Of a DNA stretch of 64,000 bases, positions 1 through 8,382 are shown one piece after another. Position 1 is the stretch's first letter. Every line of letters begins with the position of its first letter. The stretch is from Bacillota bacterium (GTDB lineage: Bacteria > Bacillota > Clostridia > Peptostreptococcales > Anaerovoracaceae), in NCBI GenBank assembly GCA_017626845.1, contig JAGAHX010000040.1, positions 1-64,000 on the forward strand, read 5' to 3'. The position numbers and the translations under genes are program-made. Under the pieces are notes generated by a model, which saw only the letters and a program-made list of their open reading frames with translations, ran no database searches and was not told where the DNA came from.

Positions 1-890
1 ACGTCATCATCGGCTCCTACGAAGACGTAATCAAGCCCGGCGCTGCAGACATCGTACTGCTCTGCACCGACTCCTTCACCAAGAATGCGTATGACAAGCT
101 CGTCTACATCATGGAACAGGGCATCAACGTCATCACATCCGCGGAAGAAATGTCCTATCCGAAGGCTCAGCAGCCCGAACTGGCCGCTAAGCTGGACGAA
201 GTTGCCAAGAAGAACGGCGTTACCGTTCTGGGCACCGGCGTCAACCCCGGCCACATCATGGACCTGCTCGTTCTGGTCATGACCGGCGTTCTGACCGACG
301 TGGAAGAGATCACCTCCAGAAGAGTTAACTCCCTGTCCCCGTTCGGCCCCGTCGTTATGGAAGAACAGGGCATCGGCATCTCCGTCGAAGAATTCCAGAA
401 GAGAAAGGCCAACCACACCATGTCCGGTCACGTTGGTTTCGCGGAATCCGTCGGCATGATGGCAGAAGGTATGGGTCTGGAAGTTGCTGAGTTCGCTCAG
501 GACATGAACCCCATCACCACCGATGTCGACAGAAAGAGCCCCTACGGCTTCGCAGCCGCCGGTTCCTGCGCAGGCGTTGCCATGACCGCAGAAGCCAAGC
601 TGTCCAACGGCATCCCCGTTCACATGGATCACCCGCAGCAGATCGAGCCCGAACAGGTCGGCGTTCAGACCGGTGACTATGTCATCATCAAGGGTACCCC
701 GAACGTAAATCTGTGCAACAGCCCCGAAATCGAAGGCGGCCTGGGCACCATCGCTATGTGCGTCAACATGATCCCCATGGTCATCAACGCAGAAGCTGGT
801 CTGAAGACCATGATCGACCTGCCCATTCCCAGAGCTATCATGGGCGACTTCCGCAACCTCATCAGAGAAGAAAAGAAGATCGTAAAGTAG
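1..890 (+). CDS. ord: 2,4-diaminopentanoate dehydrogenase, 5' end missing
   Basis: Open from the left edge of the window (frame begins at base 3) to the TAG at 888-890, so the N-terminal NAD(P)-binding Rossmann half is mostly outside. What remains reads as the substrate and dimerisation part of the Ord family, with the segment VLGTGVNPGHIMDLL. Ord deaminates 2,4-diaminopentanoate oxidatively to 2-amino-4-oxopentanoate in ornithine fermentation. The assignment rests largely on context: ortA, ortB, oraS and oraE follow in the order known for ornithine-degrading clostridia. Arginine is almost always AGA here, as in the next four genes. Confidence 0.88.
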   Translation, partial: VIIGSYEDVIKPGAADIVLLCTDSFTKNAYDKLVYIMEQGINVITSAEEMSYPKAQQPELAAKLDEVAKKNGVTVLGTGVNPGHIMDLLVLVMTGVLTDVEEITSRRVNSLSPFGPVVMEEQGIGISVEEFQKRKANHTMSGHVGFAESVGMMAEGMGLEVAEFAQDMNPITTDVDRKSPYGFAAAGSCAGVAMTAEAKLSNGIPVHMDHPQQIEPEQVGVQTGDYVIIKGTPNVNLCNSPEIEGGLGTIAMCVNMIPMVINAEAGLKTMIDLPIPRAIMGDFRNLIREEKKIVK

Positions 891-916
891 TTCTAACGCA
901 GTGAGTGTTTTTGGAG

Positions 917-940
917 GCGGTCACCTTTTCCGGTGACCGC
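917..940 (+). other. Intergenic mRNA hairpin between ord and ortA
   Basis: A perfect 9-bp stem (917-925 with 932-940, GCGGTCACC and its complement) encloses a 6-nt loop. No T-run follows, so it is not a standard terminator. It sits 11 nt before the ortA ribosome site (AAGGAG, 951-956). Processing or stabilising role in the polycistronic message is inference. Confidence 0.6.
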
Positions 941-964
941 TCCCAATATGAAGGAGAAATAAGA

Positions 965-1264
965 ATGGCAAAGAAAGGTGATTGGGTACGCATCCACAGA
1001 GTGGTGCTGCCCGCAGAAGGCAGAAACCCCAACCTGCCCGCAGATACGGCCAAGGTACCCCTGGAAATGTGGGTCAAGGGCTTTCTGTGCGCAGACGCTG
1101 AAATCGGCGACGAGGTCCAGGTAGAGACCGCGACCAACCGCATCGAATACGGCACCCTCGTGGAAGTCAACCCCTACTATACCCACAGCTACGGCAAGTT
1201 CGTTCCCGAACTCGTTCAGATCGACCGTCAGCTGAGAGAGATCCTGTTCGGAGGTGAAGAATAA
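965..1264 (+). CDS. ortA: 2-amino-4-oxopentanoate thiolase, alpha (small) subunit
   Basis: 99 residues starting MAKKGDWVRIH. The small partner of OrtB in the PLP-dependent thiolytic cleavage of 2-amino-4-oxopentanoate with CoA to alanine and acetyl-CoA. ATG 965 is chosen because AAGGAG lies 8 nt upstream (951-956); an in-frame ATG at 905 would run through the intergenic hairpin. About 100 residues is the usual size. Its TAA overlaps the ortB ATG by one base (TAATG), which implies translational coupling in an equimolar complex. Confidence 0.9.
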   Translation: MAKKGDWVRIHRVVLPAEGRNPNLPADTAKVPLEMWVKGFLCADAEIGDEVQVETATNRIEYGTLVEVNPYYTHSYGKFVPELVQIDRQLREILFGGEE

Positions 1265-2676
1265 TGGCACTGGCTAAAGACTACGCTTCCGTAATGGGAA
1301 GAAACAATGAAATCATGAAGGAAGCCATGGGCCTGGATTACGATCAGTTCGAATCCGGCAAGATGCGCTTCGACTACGAAGGCCTGATGGCCTCCACCGG
1401 CTACACCCTGGAAGAGATCGAAAGAGTTCAGTCTCTGACCGGCGTCGGCAACACCCCGATCCTCGAGCTCAGAAACCTGACCGCTCTGGCCAGAAAGTAT
1501 GCTAAGCCCGGCTACGGCGCTACCATCCTCGCAAAGGACGAGGCAGCGAACCCCTCCGGTTCCTTTAAGGCAAGAAGAGCGGCCTGCGCCGTTGCTACCG
1601 CCAAGAAGATGGGCTACAAGGGCGTTATGGCAGCTACTTCCGGCAACTACGGCGCTGCTGTTGCTTCCCAGGCAGCCATGCAGGGTCTGAAGTGCATCAT
1701 CGTGCAGGAATGCTTCGACTCCCACGGCGTAGGCCAGCCCGAGATCATCGAGAAGGCCAGAAAGTGCGAAGCTTACGGCGCAGAAGTTGTTCAGCTGACC
1801 GTCGGCCCCGAACTGTTCTACACCTTCCTGTCCATCCTGGAAGACACCGGTTACTTCAACGCTTCCCTGTACTCCCCCTACGGCATCGCCGGCGTCGAGA
1901 CCCTCGGCTACGAGATCGCCATGCAGTGCAGAGAAAAGTATGGTAAGGACCCCGCCATGGTGGTCTGCACCTCCGCAGGCGGCGGCATGATGACCGGTAC
2001 CGCTAGAGGCCTCATGAAGGCCGGCGCTACCAACACCAAGTGCGTCGCAGCTTCCATCGACCTCACCGGTCTGCACATGGCTTCCGATACCGCTTTCAAT
2101 AAGAAGAGCTGCACCACGGGTCACACCGGTTTCGGCGTACCCTATGCCGTTGACCCCGACCACTCCGACGTACCCAGAAGTGCCGCAAGACCTCTGCGCT
2201 ACATGGAGAGATACGTCACCGTTAAGCAGGGCGACGTTATGTACATCACCGAAGCGCTGGCCAACCTGGAAGGCATCGAGAGAGGCCCCGCAGGCAACAC
2301 CGCTCTGGCAGCAGCCTTCTCCCTGGCTCAGGAACTGCCCGCAGACGAATACATCATTATCTCCGAGACCGAATACACCGGCGCAGGCAAGCACGTACAG
2401 CCCCAGCTGGCATTCGCGAGAGAGAACGGCATCGAGATCAAGTTCGGTGACCCGAACAAGGAAGATAAGCCCGGCGAAAACATCATCCTGCCCAAGGATC
2501 CGAGCTATATCAAGACCATCGACATGGATCTGGACCACATGAGAAAGTCCTTCATCAAGAAGGCCTGCAAGAAGTACGGTTCCTTCGACATCGACGAAGA
2601 CGATATCGCTTTCCTGGCGGAAGAGACCAACTCCACGCCGGAATTCGTCAAGAAGGTCCTGGAAGAGCTGAAGTAA
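1264..2676 (+). CDS. ortB: 2-amino-4-oxopentanoate thiolase, beta (PLP) subunit
   Basis: 470 residues with the fold-type II PLP enzyme (threonine-synthase-like) pattern. The motif NPSGSFKARRA places the Schiff-base lysine at K102, and glycine-rich phosphate-binding segments such as TSAGGGMMTGTARG follow. With OrtA it splits 2-amino-4-oxopentanoate into D-alanine and acetyl-CoA. It starts on the last base of the ortA stop and ends 30 nt before oraS, whose AAGGAG site is at 2693-2698. Arginine codons are nearly all AGA, a bias that suggests high expression. Confidence 0.92.
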   Translation: MALAKDYASVMGRNNEIMKEAMGLDYDQFESGKMRFDYEGLMASTGYTLEEIERVQSLTGVGNTPILELRNLTALARKYAKPGYGATILAKDEAANPSGSFKARRAACAVATAKKMGYKGVMAATSGNYGAAVASQAAMQGLKCIIVQECFDSHGVGQPEIIEKARKCEAYGAEVVQLTVGPELFYTFLSILEDTGYFNASLYSPYGIAGVETLGYEIAMQCREKYGKDPAMVVCTSAGGGMMTGTARGLMKAGATNTKCVAASIDLTGLHMASDTAFNKKSCTTGHTGFGVPYAVDPDHSDVPRSAARPLRYMERYVTVKQGDVMYITEALANLEGIERGPAGNTALAAAFSLAQELPADEYIIISETEYTGAGKHVQPQLAFARENGIEIKFGDPNKEDKPGENIILPKDPSYIKTIDMDLDHMRKSFIKKACKKYGSFDIDEDDIAFLAEETNSTPEFVKKVLEELK

Positions 2677-2706
2677 GTCACTGCATATATTGAAGGAGAA
2701 ACAAGG

Positions 2707-3069
2707 ATGAAAAGAGCAGACGATTTCGAGGAAAGAAGAAAGCATATTGCGAATCTTTCCGACGAAGAGCTGTATAACAGATTCTGGGAGCTGACCGCAC
2801 AGGTCGTGGATCCTCTCCTGGAACTGGGCTACAAGAACACCACCCCCTCCGTGGAGCGTTCCGTTCTGCTGCGCATGGGAATCTCTTCCCTGGATACGCA
2901 GAAGATCGTCAACGGCTGCATGGATCACGGTCTGATGGGCAAGGGCGCGGGCCACTGCGTCTATAAGCTCTCCAAGATCGAAAACATTTCCATTCCCGAA
3001 GCAGGCACCAAGCTCGCCAACGGCGAAGGCTGGGATAAAGTCGCTGCATCGTTCAAAGGAGGTAAGTAA
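2707..3069 (+). CDS. oraS: D-ornithine 4,5-aminomutase, small subunit
   Basis: 120 residues, the normal length of OraS. It lies directly upstream of oraE with a 2-nt gap, the arrangement known from Clostridium sticklandii. OraS is the small subunit of the alpha2beta2 aminomutase and contributes to the active-site architecture; it binds no cofactor of its own. Visible segments are LLELGYKNTTPSVERS and GLMGKGAGHC. The ribosome site GGAG lies about 8 nt before ATG 2707. Confidence 0.93.
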   Translation: MKRADDFEERRKHIANLSDEELYNRFWELTAQVVDPLLELGYKNTTPSVERSVLLRMGISSLDTQKIVNGCMDHGLMGKGAGHCVYKLSKIENISIPEAGTKLANGEGWDKVAASFKGGK

Positions 3070-3071
3070 GC

Positions 3072-5294
3072 ATGGAACCTTTAAAAGCCAATGAAAAGCT
3101 CGACGTTGTTGAGCTGCTGAAAGACCTCGACAAATACGAACCCAGAAGAAGAGGCTGGACCTGGAGAAAGCCCGCGGAAAATCTGGACATGGGACCCTTC
3201 CATTATCACGACATTTCCGAGCCCTTAAAGCAGGACGTACCCCTTCCTCCCGCCAAGTACTTCGAAGGCATCGATCCCCAGCCCATGCCCACCATTACGA
3301 CCGAGATCGCTTCCGGCCGTTTTGAGGACGACGTCCGCCGTATGAGAATGGCCGCATGGCACGGCGCAGACCATATCATGGTCATCCGCCACATGGGTCA
3401 GTCCCACATCGACGGCCTAATGGAGGGTACTCCCCAGGGTATCGGCGGCATCCCCGTAACGAGAAAGCAGGTTAGAGCTCAGAGAAAGGCCCTGGACCTG
3501 ATCGAGGATGAAGTCGGCAGACCCATCAACTATCACTCCTACATCTCCGGCGTTGCAGGCCCCGACATCGCGGTCATGTTCGCTGAAGAAGGCATCAACG
3601 GCGCTCACCAGGATCCCCAGTACAACGTTCTGTACAGAGACGTCAACATGGTAAGATCCTTCGTAGACGCCTGCGAATCCAAGAAGATCATGGCCTGGGC
3701 CGACATGCTGCAGATCGACGGCGCTCACAACGCCAACGCCACAGCAAGAGAAGCCTGGAAGGTAATGCCGGAGCTGATCGTTCAGCACTCCATCAACTCC
3801 CTGTTCTCCGAAAAGGTCGGCGAAAAGCCCGAAAACATCTCTCTGTCCACCGTACCTCCCACGGCTACGCCGGCTCCGTGCATGTACATGGACCTGCCCT
3901 ATGCCGTCGCCCTGAGAGAGATCTGCGGCAGATATAAGATGAGAGCTCAGATGAACACGAAGTACATCGACTCCTCTGCAAGAGAAGCGACCGTTACCCA
4001 CGTTATGAACATGTTCATCTCCAAGCTCACCCGCGCGGACATCCAGTCCACCATTACGCCGGACGAAGGCAGAAACGTACCCTGGCACATCTACAACATC
4101 GAAGCTACCGACACCGCGAAGCAGACGCTGATCGGTCTCGACGGCCTGATGGAGATGGTCCAGCTGAACAACGACCCCAACGGCCCGCTGCGCAAGAAGG
4201 TCCGCGAGCTGAAGGAAAGAGCCACGCTGTTCATGGAAGAGATCGTAGAGGTCGGCGGCTACTTCAAGGCTGTCCAGGAAGGCTTCTTCGTAGACTCCGC
4301 CATGTACCCCGAGAGAAACGGCGACGGTATCGCCCGTAAGATCGAGGGCGGCGTAGGCGTAGGCAAGATCTTCGAAAGAGATCCGGACTACATGGCTCCC
4401 GTTACGGCTCACTACGGCTACAACAACGTCGAGCAGTACGGCGGCGACCCGAAGGATCCCTCCGCTCTCATCGGCGGCTGCACCTTCGAAGACCGTTCCA
4501 AGATCGTCTACATAGACGAACTGGACGAGACCGACTGCGTAGACAGACGTCTGGAAAAGACCGCGAAGTACAGAGACGGCCACACCATTAAGCCCGAAAT
4601 GGAATGGTGCGGCGACGGAACCGTCATGATGACCATGTGCATCCCGACCAACAAGCGCGTTGCGGAAGCAGTCGCTCTGGAGATCGGTAAGAAGCTGGGT
4701 CTCGTGGATCCGGAAGTCATCTCCCGCGAAGTTCTGCAGGAAGCGGAAGGCACCCGAATCGAGATGAAGGGCAAGGTCGACTTCGATATCGACATCAACA
4801 CCATCGACATTCCGGAAGAACCGCACTACATGTCCGATGCAGAGCTGTACCACGAATTTGAGGAAGTCAAGCACATGAAGGCCATCTGCGGCACCGTGGG
4901 CGAAGACGAACACTCCGTCGGTATGCGCGAGATCATGAACATCAAGCACGGCGGCATCGAGAAGTGGGGCATCGAATGCATCTACCTCGGCACCTCCGTA
5001 CCCGTGGAAAAGATGGTCGACGCCGCGATCGAAGAGAACGCGGAAGCCATCCTCGCTTCCACCATCATCTCTCACGACAATATCCACTACAAGAACATGA
5101 AGAGACTCCATGAGCTCTGCGTGGAAAAGGGTATTCGTGACAAGGTGATCATCTGCGCAGGCGGCACCCAGGTCATTCCTGAGGACGCAGTCAAGACCGG
5201 TATCGATATGGGCTTTGGCAGAAACTCCCACGGTATCGACGTCGCGACCTTCCTGGCAGAAGAACGCCAGAGAAGAAGAGGCGAGAGAAAGTAA
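3072..5294 (+). CDS. oraE: D-ornithine 4,5-aminomutase, large B12/PLP subunit
   Basis: 740 residues. An N-terminal TIM-barrel domain is followed by a Rossmann cobalamin domain. D612-E-H614-S-V-G617 is the DxHxxG base-off/His-on B12 motif, with LGTS (639-642) and AGGTQ further on. K625 lies 11 residues after H614, the same spacing as the cobalt-ligand His618 and PLP-lysine Lys629 reported for C. sticklandii OraE, so K625 is the predicted PLP lysine. It moves the terminal amino group of D-ornithine to C4 by radical chemistry. Ribosome site AGGAGG (3058-3063) is inside the end of oraS. Confidence 0.96.
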   Translation: MEPLKANEKLDVVELLKDLDKYEPRRRGWTWRKPAENLDMGPFHYHDISEPLKQDVPLPPAKYFEGIDPQPMPTITTEIASGRFEDDVRRMRMAAWHGADHIMVIRHMGQSHIDGLMEGTPQGIGGIPVTRKQVRAQRKALDLIEDEVGRPINYHSYISGVAGPDIAVMFAEEGINGAHQDPQYNVLYRDVNMVRSFVDACESKKIMAWADMLQIDGAHNANATAREAWKVMPELIVQHSINSLFSEKVGEKPENISLSTVPPTATPAPCMYMDLPYAVALREICGRYKMRAQMNTKYIDSSAREATVTHVMNMFISKLTRADIQSTITPDEGRNVPWHIYNIEATDTAKQTLIGLDGLMEMVQLNNDPNGPLRKKVRELKERATLFMEEIVEVGGYFKAVQEGFFVDSAMYPERNGDGIARKIEGGVGVGKIFERDPDYMAPVTAHYGYNNVEQYGGDPKDPSALIGGCTFEDRSKIVYIDELDETDCVDRRLEKTAKYRDGHTIKPEMEWCGDGTVMMTMCIPTNKRVAEAVALEIGKKLGLVDPEVISREVLQEAEGTRIEMKGKVDFDIDINTIDIPEEPHYMSDAELYHEFEEVKHMKAICGTVGEDEHSVGMREIMNIKHGGIEKWGIECIYLGTSVPVEKMVDAAIEENAEAILASTIISHDNIHYKNMKRLHELCVEKGIRDKVIICAGGTQVIPEDAVKTGIDMGFGRNSHGIDVATFLAEERQRRRGERK

Positions 5295-5310
5295 TTTGCT
5301 CAAACCATTC

Positions 5311-5340
5311 GGGGCGCGGGTCTTCCCGTGCCCCGATTTT
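5311..5340 (+). terminator. Hairpin after oraE, weak or partial terminator
   Basis: Ten-bp GC-rich stem (5311-5320 with 5325-5334, one G-U pair) with a TCTT loop, then GATTTT. The T-run is short, so read-through into the chaperone gene is likely. This would lower expression of the downstream genes relative to oraSE and matches the codon-bias drop after this point. Confidence 0.55.
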
Positions 5341-5354
5341 CAAAGGAAAGCCAT

Positions 5355-7163
5355 ATGAAAGTAGACGTACTGGTAGCCGAGATCGGCTCCACCACGACAG
5401 TTGTAAATGCCTTTAAAGATCTGGACACCGATCATCCGGTGTTCTTTGCCCAGGGTCAGGCGCCCACCTCCGTCCTGGAAGGCGACGTGCGCATCGGCCT
5501 CTCGGGCGCCATCGAAGACCTGAAGAAAAAGGCGGGCATCGACTCCCTGGAATACGACGAGATGCTGGCGACTTCTTCCGCAGCCGGCGGTCTGAAGATG
5601 ACCGTCCACGGCCTCGTCTATAACATGACGGCCAAGGCGGCGAAGGAAGCGGCGCTCGGCGCGGGGGGCATCATCCATTATGTGACCGCAGGACGGCTCC
5701 GCAGAACGGACCTGGCGAAGATCAAGGAGATCCAGCCGAATCTTATCCTTCTGGCGGGAGGCGTGGACTACGGTGAAAGAGACACGGCCATCTACAACGC
5801 GGAAATGCTGCGGTCCATGGGACTGAAAGTACCCGTTGTCTATGCCGGCAACATCGAAAATCAGGAGGAAATGAAGCTCATCTTCGACGAGGAGAGCGGC
5901 ATGCCTCTTTACAATATCGAAAACGTATATCCCAAGATCGACGAGCTCAATGTGGAGCCCTGCCGCAAGGTCATCCAGGATGCCTTCGAGGACCACATCA
6001 CCCGGGCCCCGGGCATGGAGCACGTGCGCGACATGGTGAACGGGCCCATTATCCCGACCCCCGGCGCCGTCATGGAATGCACCAAGCTGCTCTACGACTG
6101 CATCGGCGACATTATCGTGCTGGATGTAGGCGGCGCTACCACCGACCTGCACTCCGTAACGGAGGACTCCGACATGGTCTCCCGCATCCTGACGGCCCCC
6201 GAACCCAAGGCGAAGCGGACCGTGGAAGGCGATCTGGGCGTCTACGTCAACCGCTACAAGGTGATCGAATCCATCGGCGAGGAGAAATTCCGCCAGGAGA
6301 TGGAGGCCATGGGCGTTGACCCGGACAAGACTCTGGAGACCTACAAGGCCATCCCCAAGAACGAAGATGAAATTAAGCTGGTGGAACGGCTCACGAAAGA
6401 AGCAGTCCTGAAGGCTGTGGAACGCCACGCCGGCGCCATCCGCTACGTATACGGGCCTTCTGGGCGGGTCACCCTGGCGGAAGGCAAGGACCTTACCCAG
6501 GTGCGCCACATCGTGGGCACCGGCGGTGCCTTAACGCGCCTGCCCCACCGCATCGAACTGATGCAGAACATCTTAAAGGACAACGAGACCGGCATGAAGC
6601 TCTACCCCGGCGATGGCGTGGACTTCCTGGTGGACAACGATTACATCATGGCTTCCCTGGGCGTGCTGTCCAAGACCCACAGAGAAGGGGCCATCAAGCT
6701 GCTGGAGCAGTCGCTGGGCATAAAGTTCCCGGCAAAGCGGTTTGCGGACCAGCAGGCGGAGCAGTTCTCCGCGGTCAAGGAGCTGCAGGCCATGCAGGCG
6801 GAACGGCTCAAGAAGGAAGCGGAGCGGGAAGAGCACATCAAGGCCATGGAGGACATGGGCTACGACATGACCGAATACCGCAATCCCGAACCGGTGCTGG
6901 GCAACGTCTCCAAGGAAGAGTACGAGGAGATCAAGCGCGAAGCGCTGGCCAAGGACCGCAGCATGCGCAAGGCCGTCATCGACCTGGAGCAGTCCAAGAA
7001 ATTTGCCGAGGACTGCGAACGGGCGATGCAGGATGCGGCCGATGCCCATCACGGTTCCGGCGAGGCGGAGTATGACCCCGCCAGCGGCAAGATCCCCGGC
7101 TGCAAACACGAGTGCAAGACCTGCAGCCGCATCCACTGCCAGTACAGAAACACGAACTATTAG
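5355..7163 (+). CDS. GlmL/MutL-like ASKHA ATPase, probable aminomutase reactivation factor
   Basis: 602 residues from ATG 5355 (AAAGGAAAG at 5342-5350); the ATG at 5328 lies in the preceding hairpin. ASKHA motifs are visible: phosphate-1 (AEIGSTTTVVNAF, residues 8-20), phosphate-2 (VLDVGGATTDLHS) and adenosine (GTGGALTR). The GlmL family sits next to B12 mutases and is thought to reactivate them. GlmL proteins are usually about 460 residues; this one has an extra acidic, charged, helical C-terminal region of about 130 residues ending in a cysteine cluster, CKHECKTCSRIHC. Its position between oraE and orr ties it to ornithine aminomutase. Arginine codons shift from AGA to CGC/CGG. Confidence 0.85.
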   Translation: MKVDVLVAEIGSTTTVVNAFKDLDTDHPVFFAQGQAPTSVLEGDVRIGLSGAIEDLKKKAGIDSLEYDEMLATSSAAGGLKMTVHGLVYNMTAKAAKEAALGAGGIIHYVTAGRLRRTDLAKIKEIQPNLILLAGGVDYGERDTAIYNAEMLRSMGLKVPVVYAGNIENQEEMKLIFDEESGMPLYNIENVYPKIDELNVEPCRKVIQDAFEDHITRAPGMEHVRDMVNGPIIPTPGAVMECTKLLYDCIGDIIVLDVGGATTDLHSVTEDSDMVSRILTAPEPKAKRTVEGDLGVYVNRYKVIESIGEEKFRQEMEAMGVDPDKTLETYKAIPKNEDEIKLVERLTKEAVLKAVERHAGAIRYVYGPSGRVTLAEGKDLTQVRHIVGTGGALTRLPHRIELMQNILKDNETGMKLYPGDGVDFLVDNDYIMASLGVLSKTHREGAIKLLEQSLGIKFPAKRFADQQAEQFSAVKELQAMQAERLKKEAEREEHIKAMEDMGYDMTEYRNPEPVLGNVSKEEYEEIKREALAKDRSMRKAVIDLEQSKKFAEDCERAMQDAADAHHGSGEAEYDPASGKIPGCKHECKTCSRIHCQYRNTNY

Positions 7164-7185
7164 GGTCAACCGAAAGGAGTAAGGT

Positions 7186-8262
7186 ATGTATCCACAGCTT
7201 CGTATCGATCTAAGCAAGATCCGTAAAAATCTGGACACCGTCGTGTCCATTGCCAAGCAGGGCGGCTGCTCCCTGATGATCGTCACGAAGGGATTCTGCG
7301 CGGACGAGCACATCGTGGGCGAGATCCTGAAGAACGACTACGTGTCGTATCTGGCGGATTCCCGCGTGCAGAACCTGGCCAGCTACGTGGACAAGGCTCA
7401 TATGGCGGGCAAGGAGACCGTGCTGCTGCGTCTGCCGATGCTGTGCGAGATCGAGGACGTGGTGCGCTACGCCGACATCTCCCAGAACTCCGAGCTGGAG
7501 ACCATCCGGGCCCTGGACGCGGAAGCGGCAAAGCAGAACAAGAAGCATAAAGTCATTCTGATGATCGACATGGGCGACCTGCGGGAAGGCATGTTCTTCC
7601 AGGACGAAGAAGCCATCCTCAAGACCTGCTGCGAGATCCTTAAGATGGAGCACGTGGTGCTGGAAGGCATCGGCGTCAACCTGTCCTGCTACGGCGCGAT
7701 CATCCCCAAGCCCGACAATCTGGGCGGCCTGTGCGCCATCGCAGAGAAGATCGAGAAGAAGTTCTCCATCCGCCTCAACATCGTGTCCGGCGGCAACAGC
7801 TCCTCGGTCTACCTCATCCCCAAGGGCGAGCTGCCTGCGAAGATCAACAACCTGCGCCTCGGCGAGTCCTTCATCCTCGGCAACGAGACGGCCTACAGCC
7901 AGCGCATCCCGGGCACTTATAATGATGCGGTCACCCTGCGCGCGCAGATCATCGAGCTGAAGCACAAGCCCTCGCTTCCCATCGGCGACGTGGGCGTGGA
8001 CGCCTTCGGCCAGGTGCCGTCCTATGAGGACCGCGGCTGGATCGACCGGGCTATCTTCGCCGTCGGTAAGCAGGACATGAATCCCGACGGGCTCACCCCG
8101 CTCAACACCAAGGCGGATGTGCTCGGCGCTTCTTCTGACCACCTGATCATGGACGTTACCAAGGAGAACTACAAGCTGGGCGACACCGTGGACTTCTCCC
8201 TGGATTACGGCGCGCTGCTCAAACTCTTTACCAGCGCCTATATCGACCGCGAATACATCTAA
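7186..8262 (+). CDS. orr: Ornithine racemase (PLP)
   Basis: 358 residues of the alanine-racemase N-terminal barrel type. K35 in the segment LMIVTKGFC is the predicted PLP lysine, and GGNSSS is the phosphate-binding loop. It interconverts L- and D-ornithine and so supplies the D-ornithine used by OraSE. It is the last gene of the cluster, 22 nt after the chaperone gene with a GGAG site in between, and is followed by a strong terminator. The sequence is distinct from the two Alr-type proteins at 39402 and 41375. Confidence 0.92.
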   Translation: MYPQLRIDLSKIRKNLDTVVSIAKQGGCSLMIVTKGFCADEHIVGEILKNDYVSYLADSRVQNLASYVDKAHMAGKETVLLRLPMLCEIEDVVRYADISQNSELETIRALDAEAAKQNKKHKVILMIDMGDLREGMFFQDEEAILKTCCEILKMEHVVLEGIGVNLSCYGAIIPKPDNLGGLCAIAEKIEKKFSIRLNIVSGGNSSSVYLIPKGELPAKINNLRLGESFILGNETAYSQRIPGTYNDAVTLRAQIIELKHKPSLPIGDVGVDAFGQVPSYEDRGWIDRAIFAVGKQDMNPDGLTPLNTKADVLGASSDHLIMDVTKENYKLGDTVDFSLDYGALLKLFTSAYIDREYI

Positions 8263-8286
8263 ATTCTCCATAGATATACTGAATAG

Positions 8287-8325
8287 CGAAAACGGGACCG
8301 CAAGCGATGGCGGTCCCGTTTTCGT
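8287..8325 (+). terminator. Intrinsic terminator of the ornithine cluster
   Basis: A 15-bp perfect stem (8287-8301 with 8310-8324) with an 8-nt loop. The descending arm ends GTTTTCG, so the T-rich stretch is part of the stem, and the structure could act in both directions. It closes the ord-orr transcript. Confidence 0.85.
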
Positions 8326-8382
8326 ATTGCAGAGGACCTTCCGGGCGGGGTAAAATAAGAGGGAAAGGATGGAAAGCTTACT

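Noticed and set aside
3417-5303. 628-codon open frame on the minus strand opposite oraE, and similar long antisense frames opposite ortB, glnS, the SLH genes and the transglycosylase
   Set aside because: GC-rich coding DNA leaves antisense frames open. They lack ribosome sites, have Val/Asp/His-skewed composition and lie over well-identified genes.
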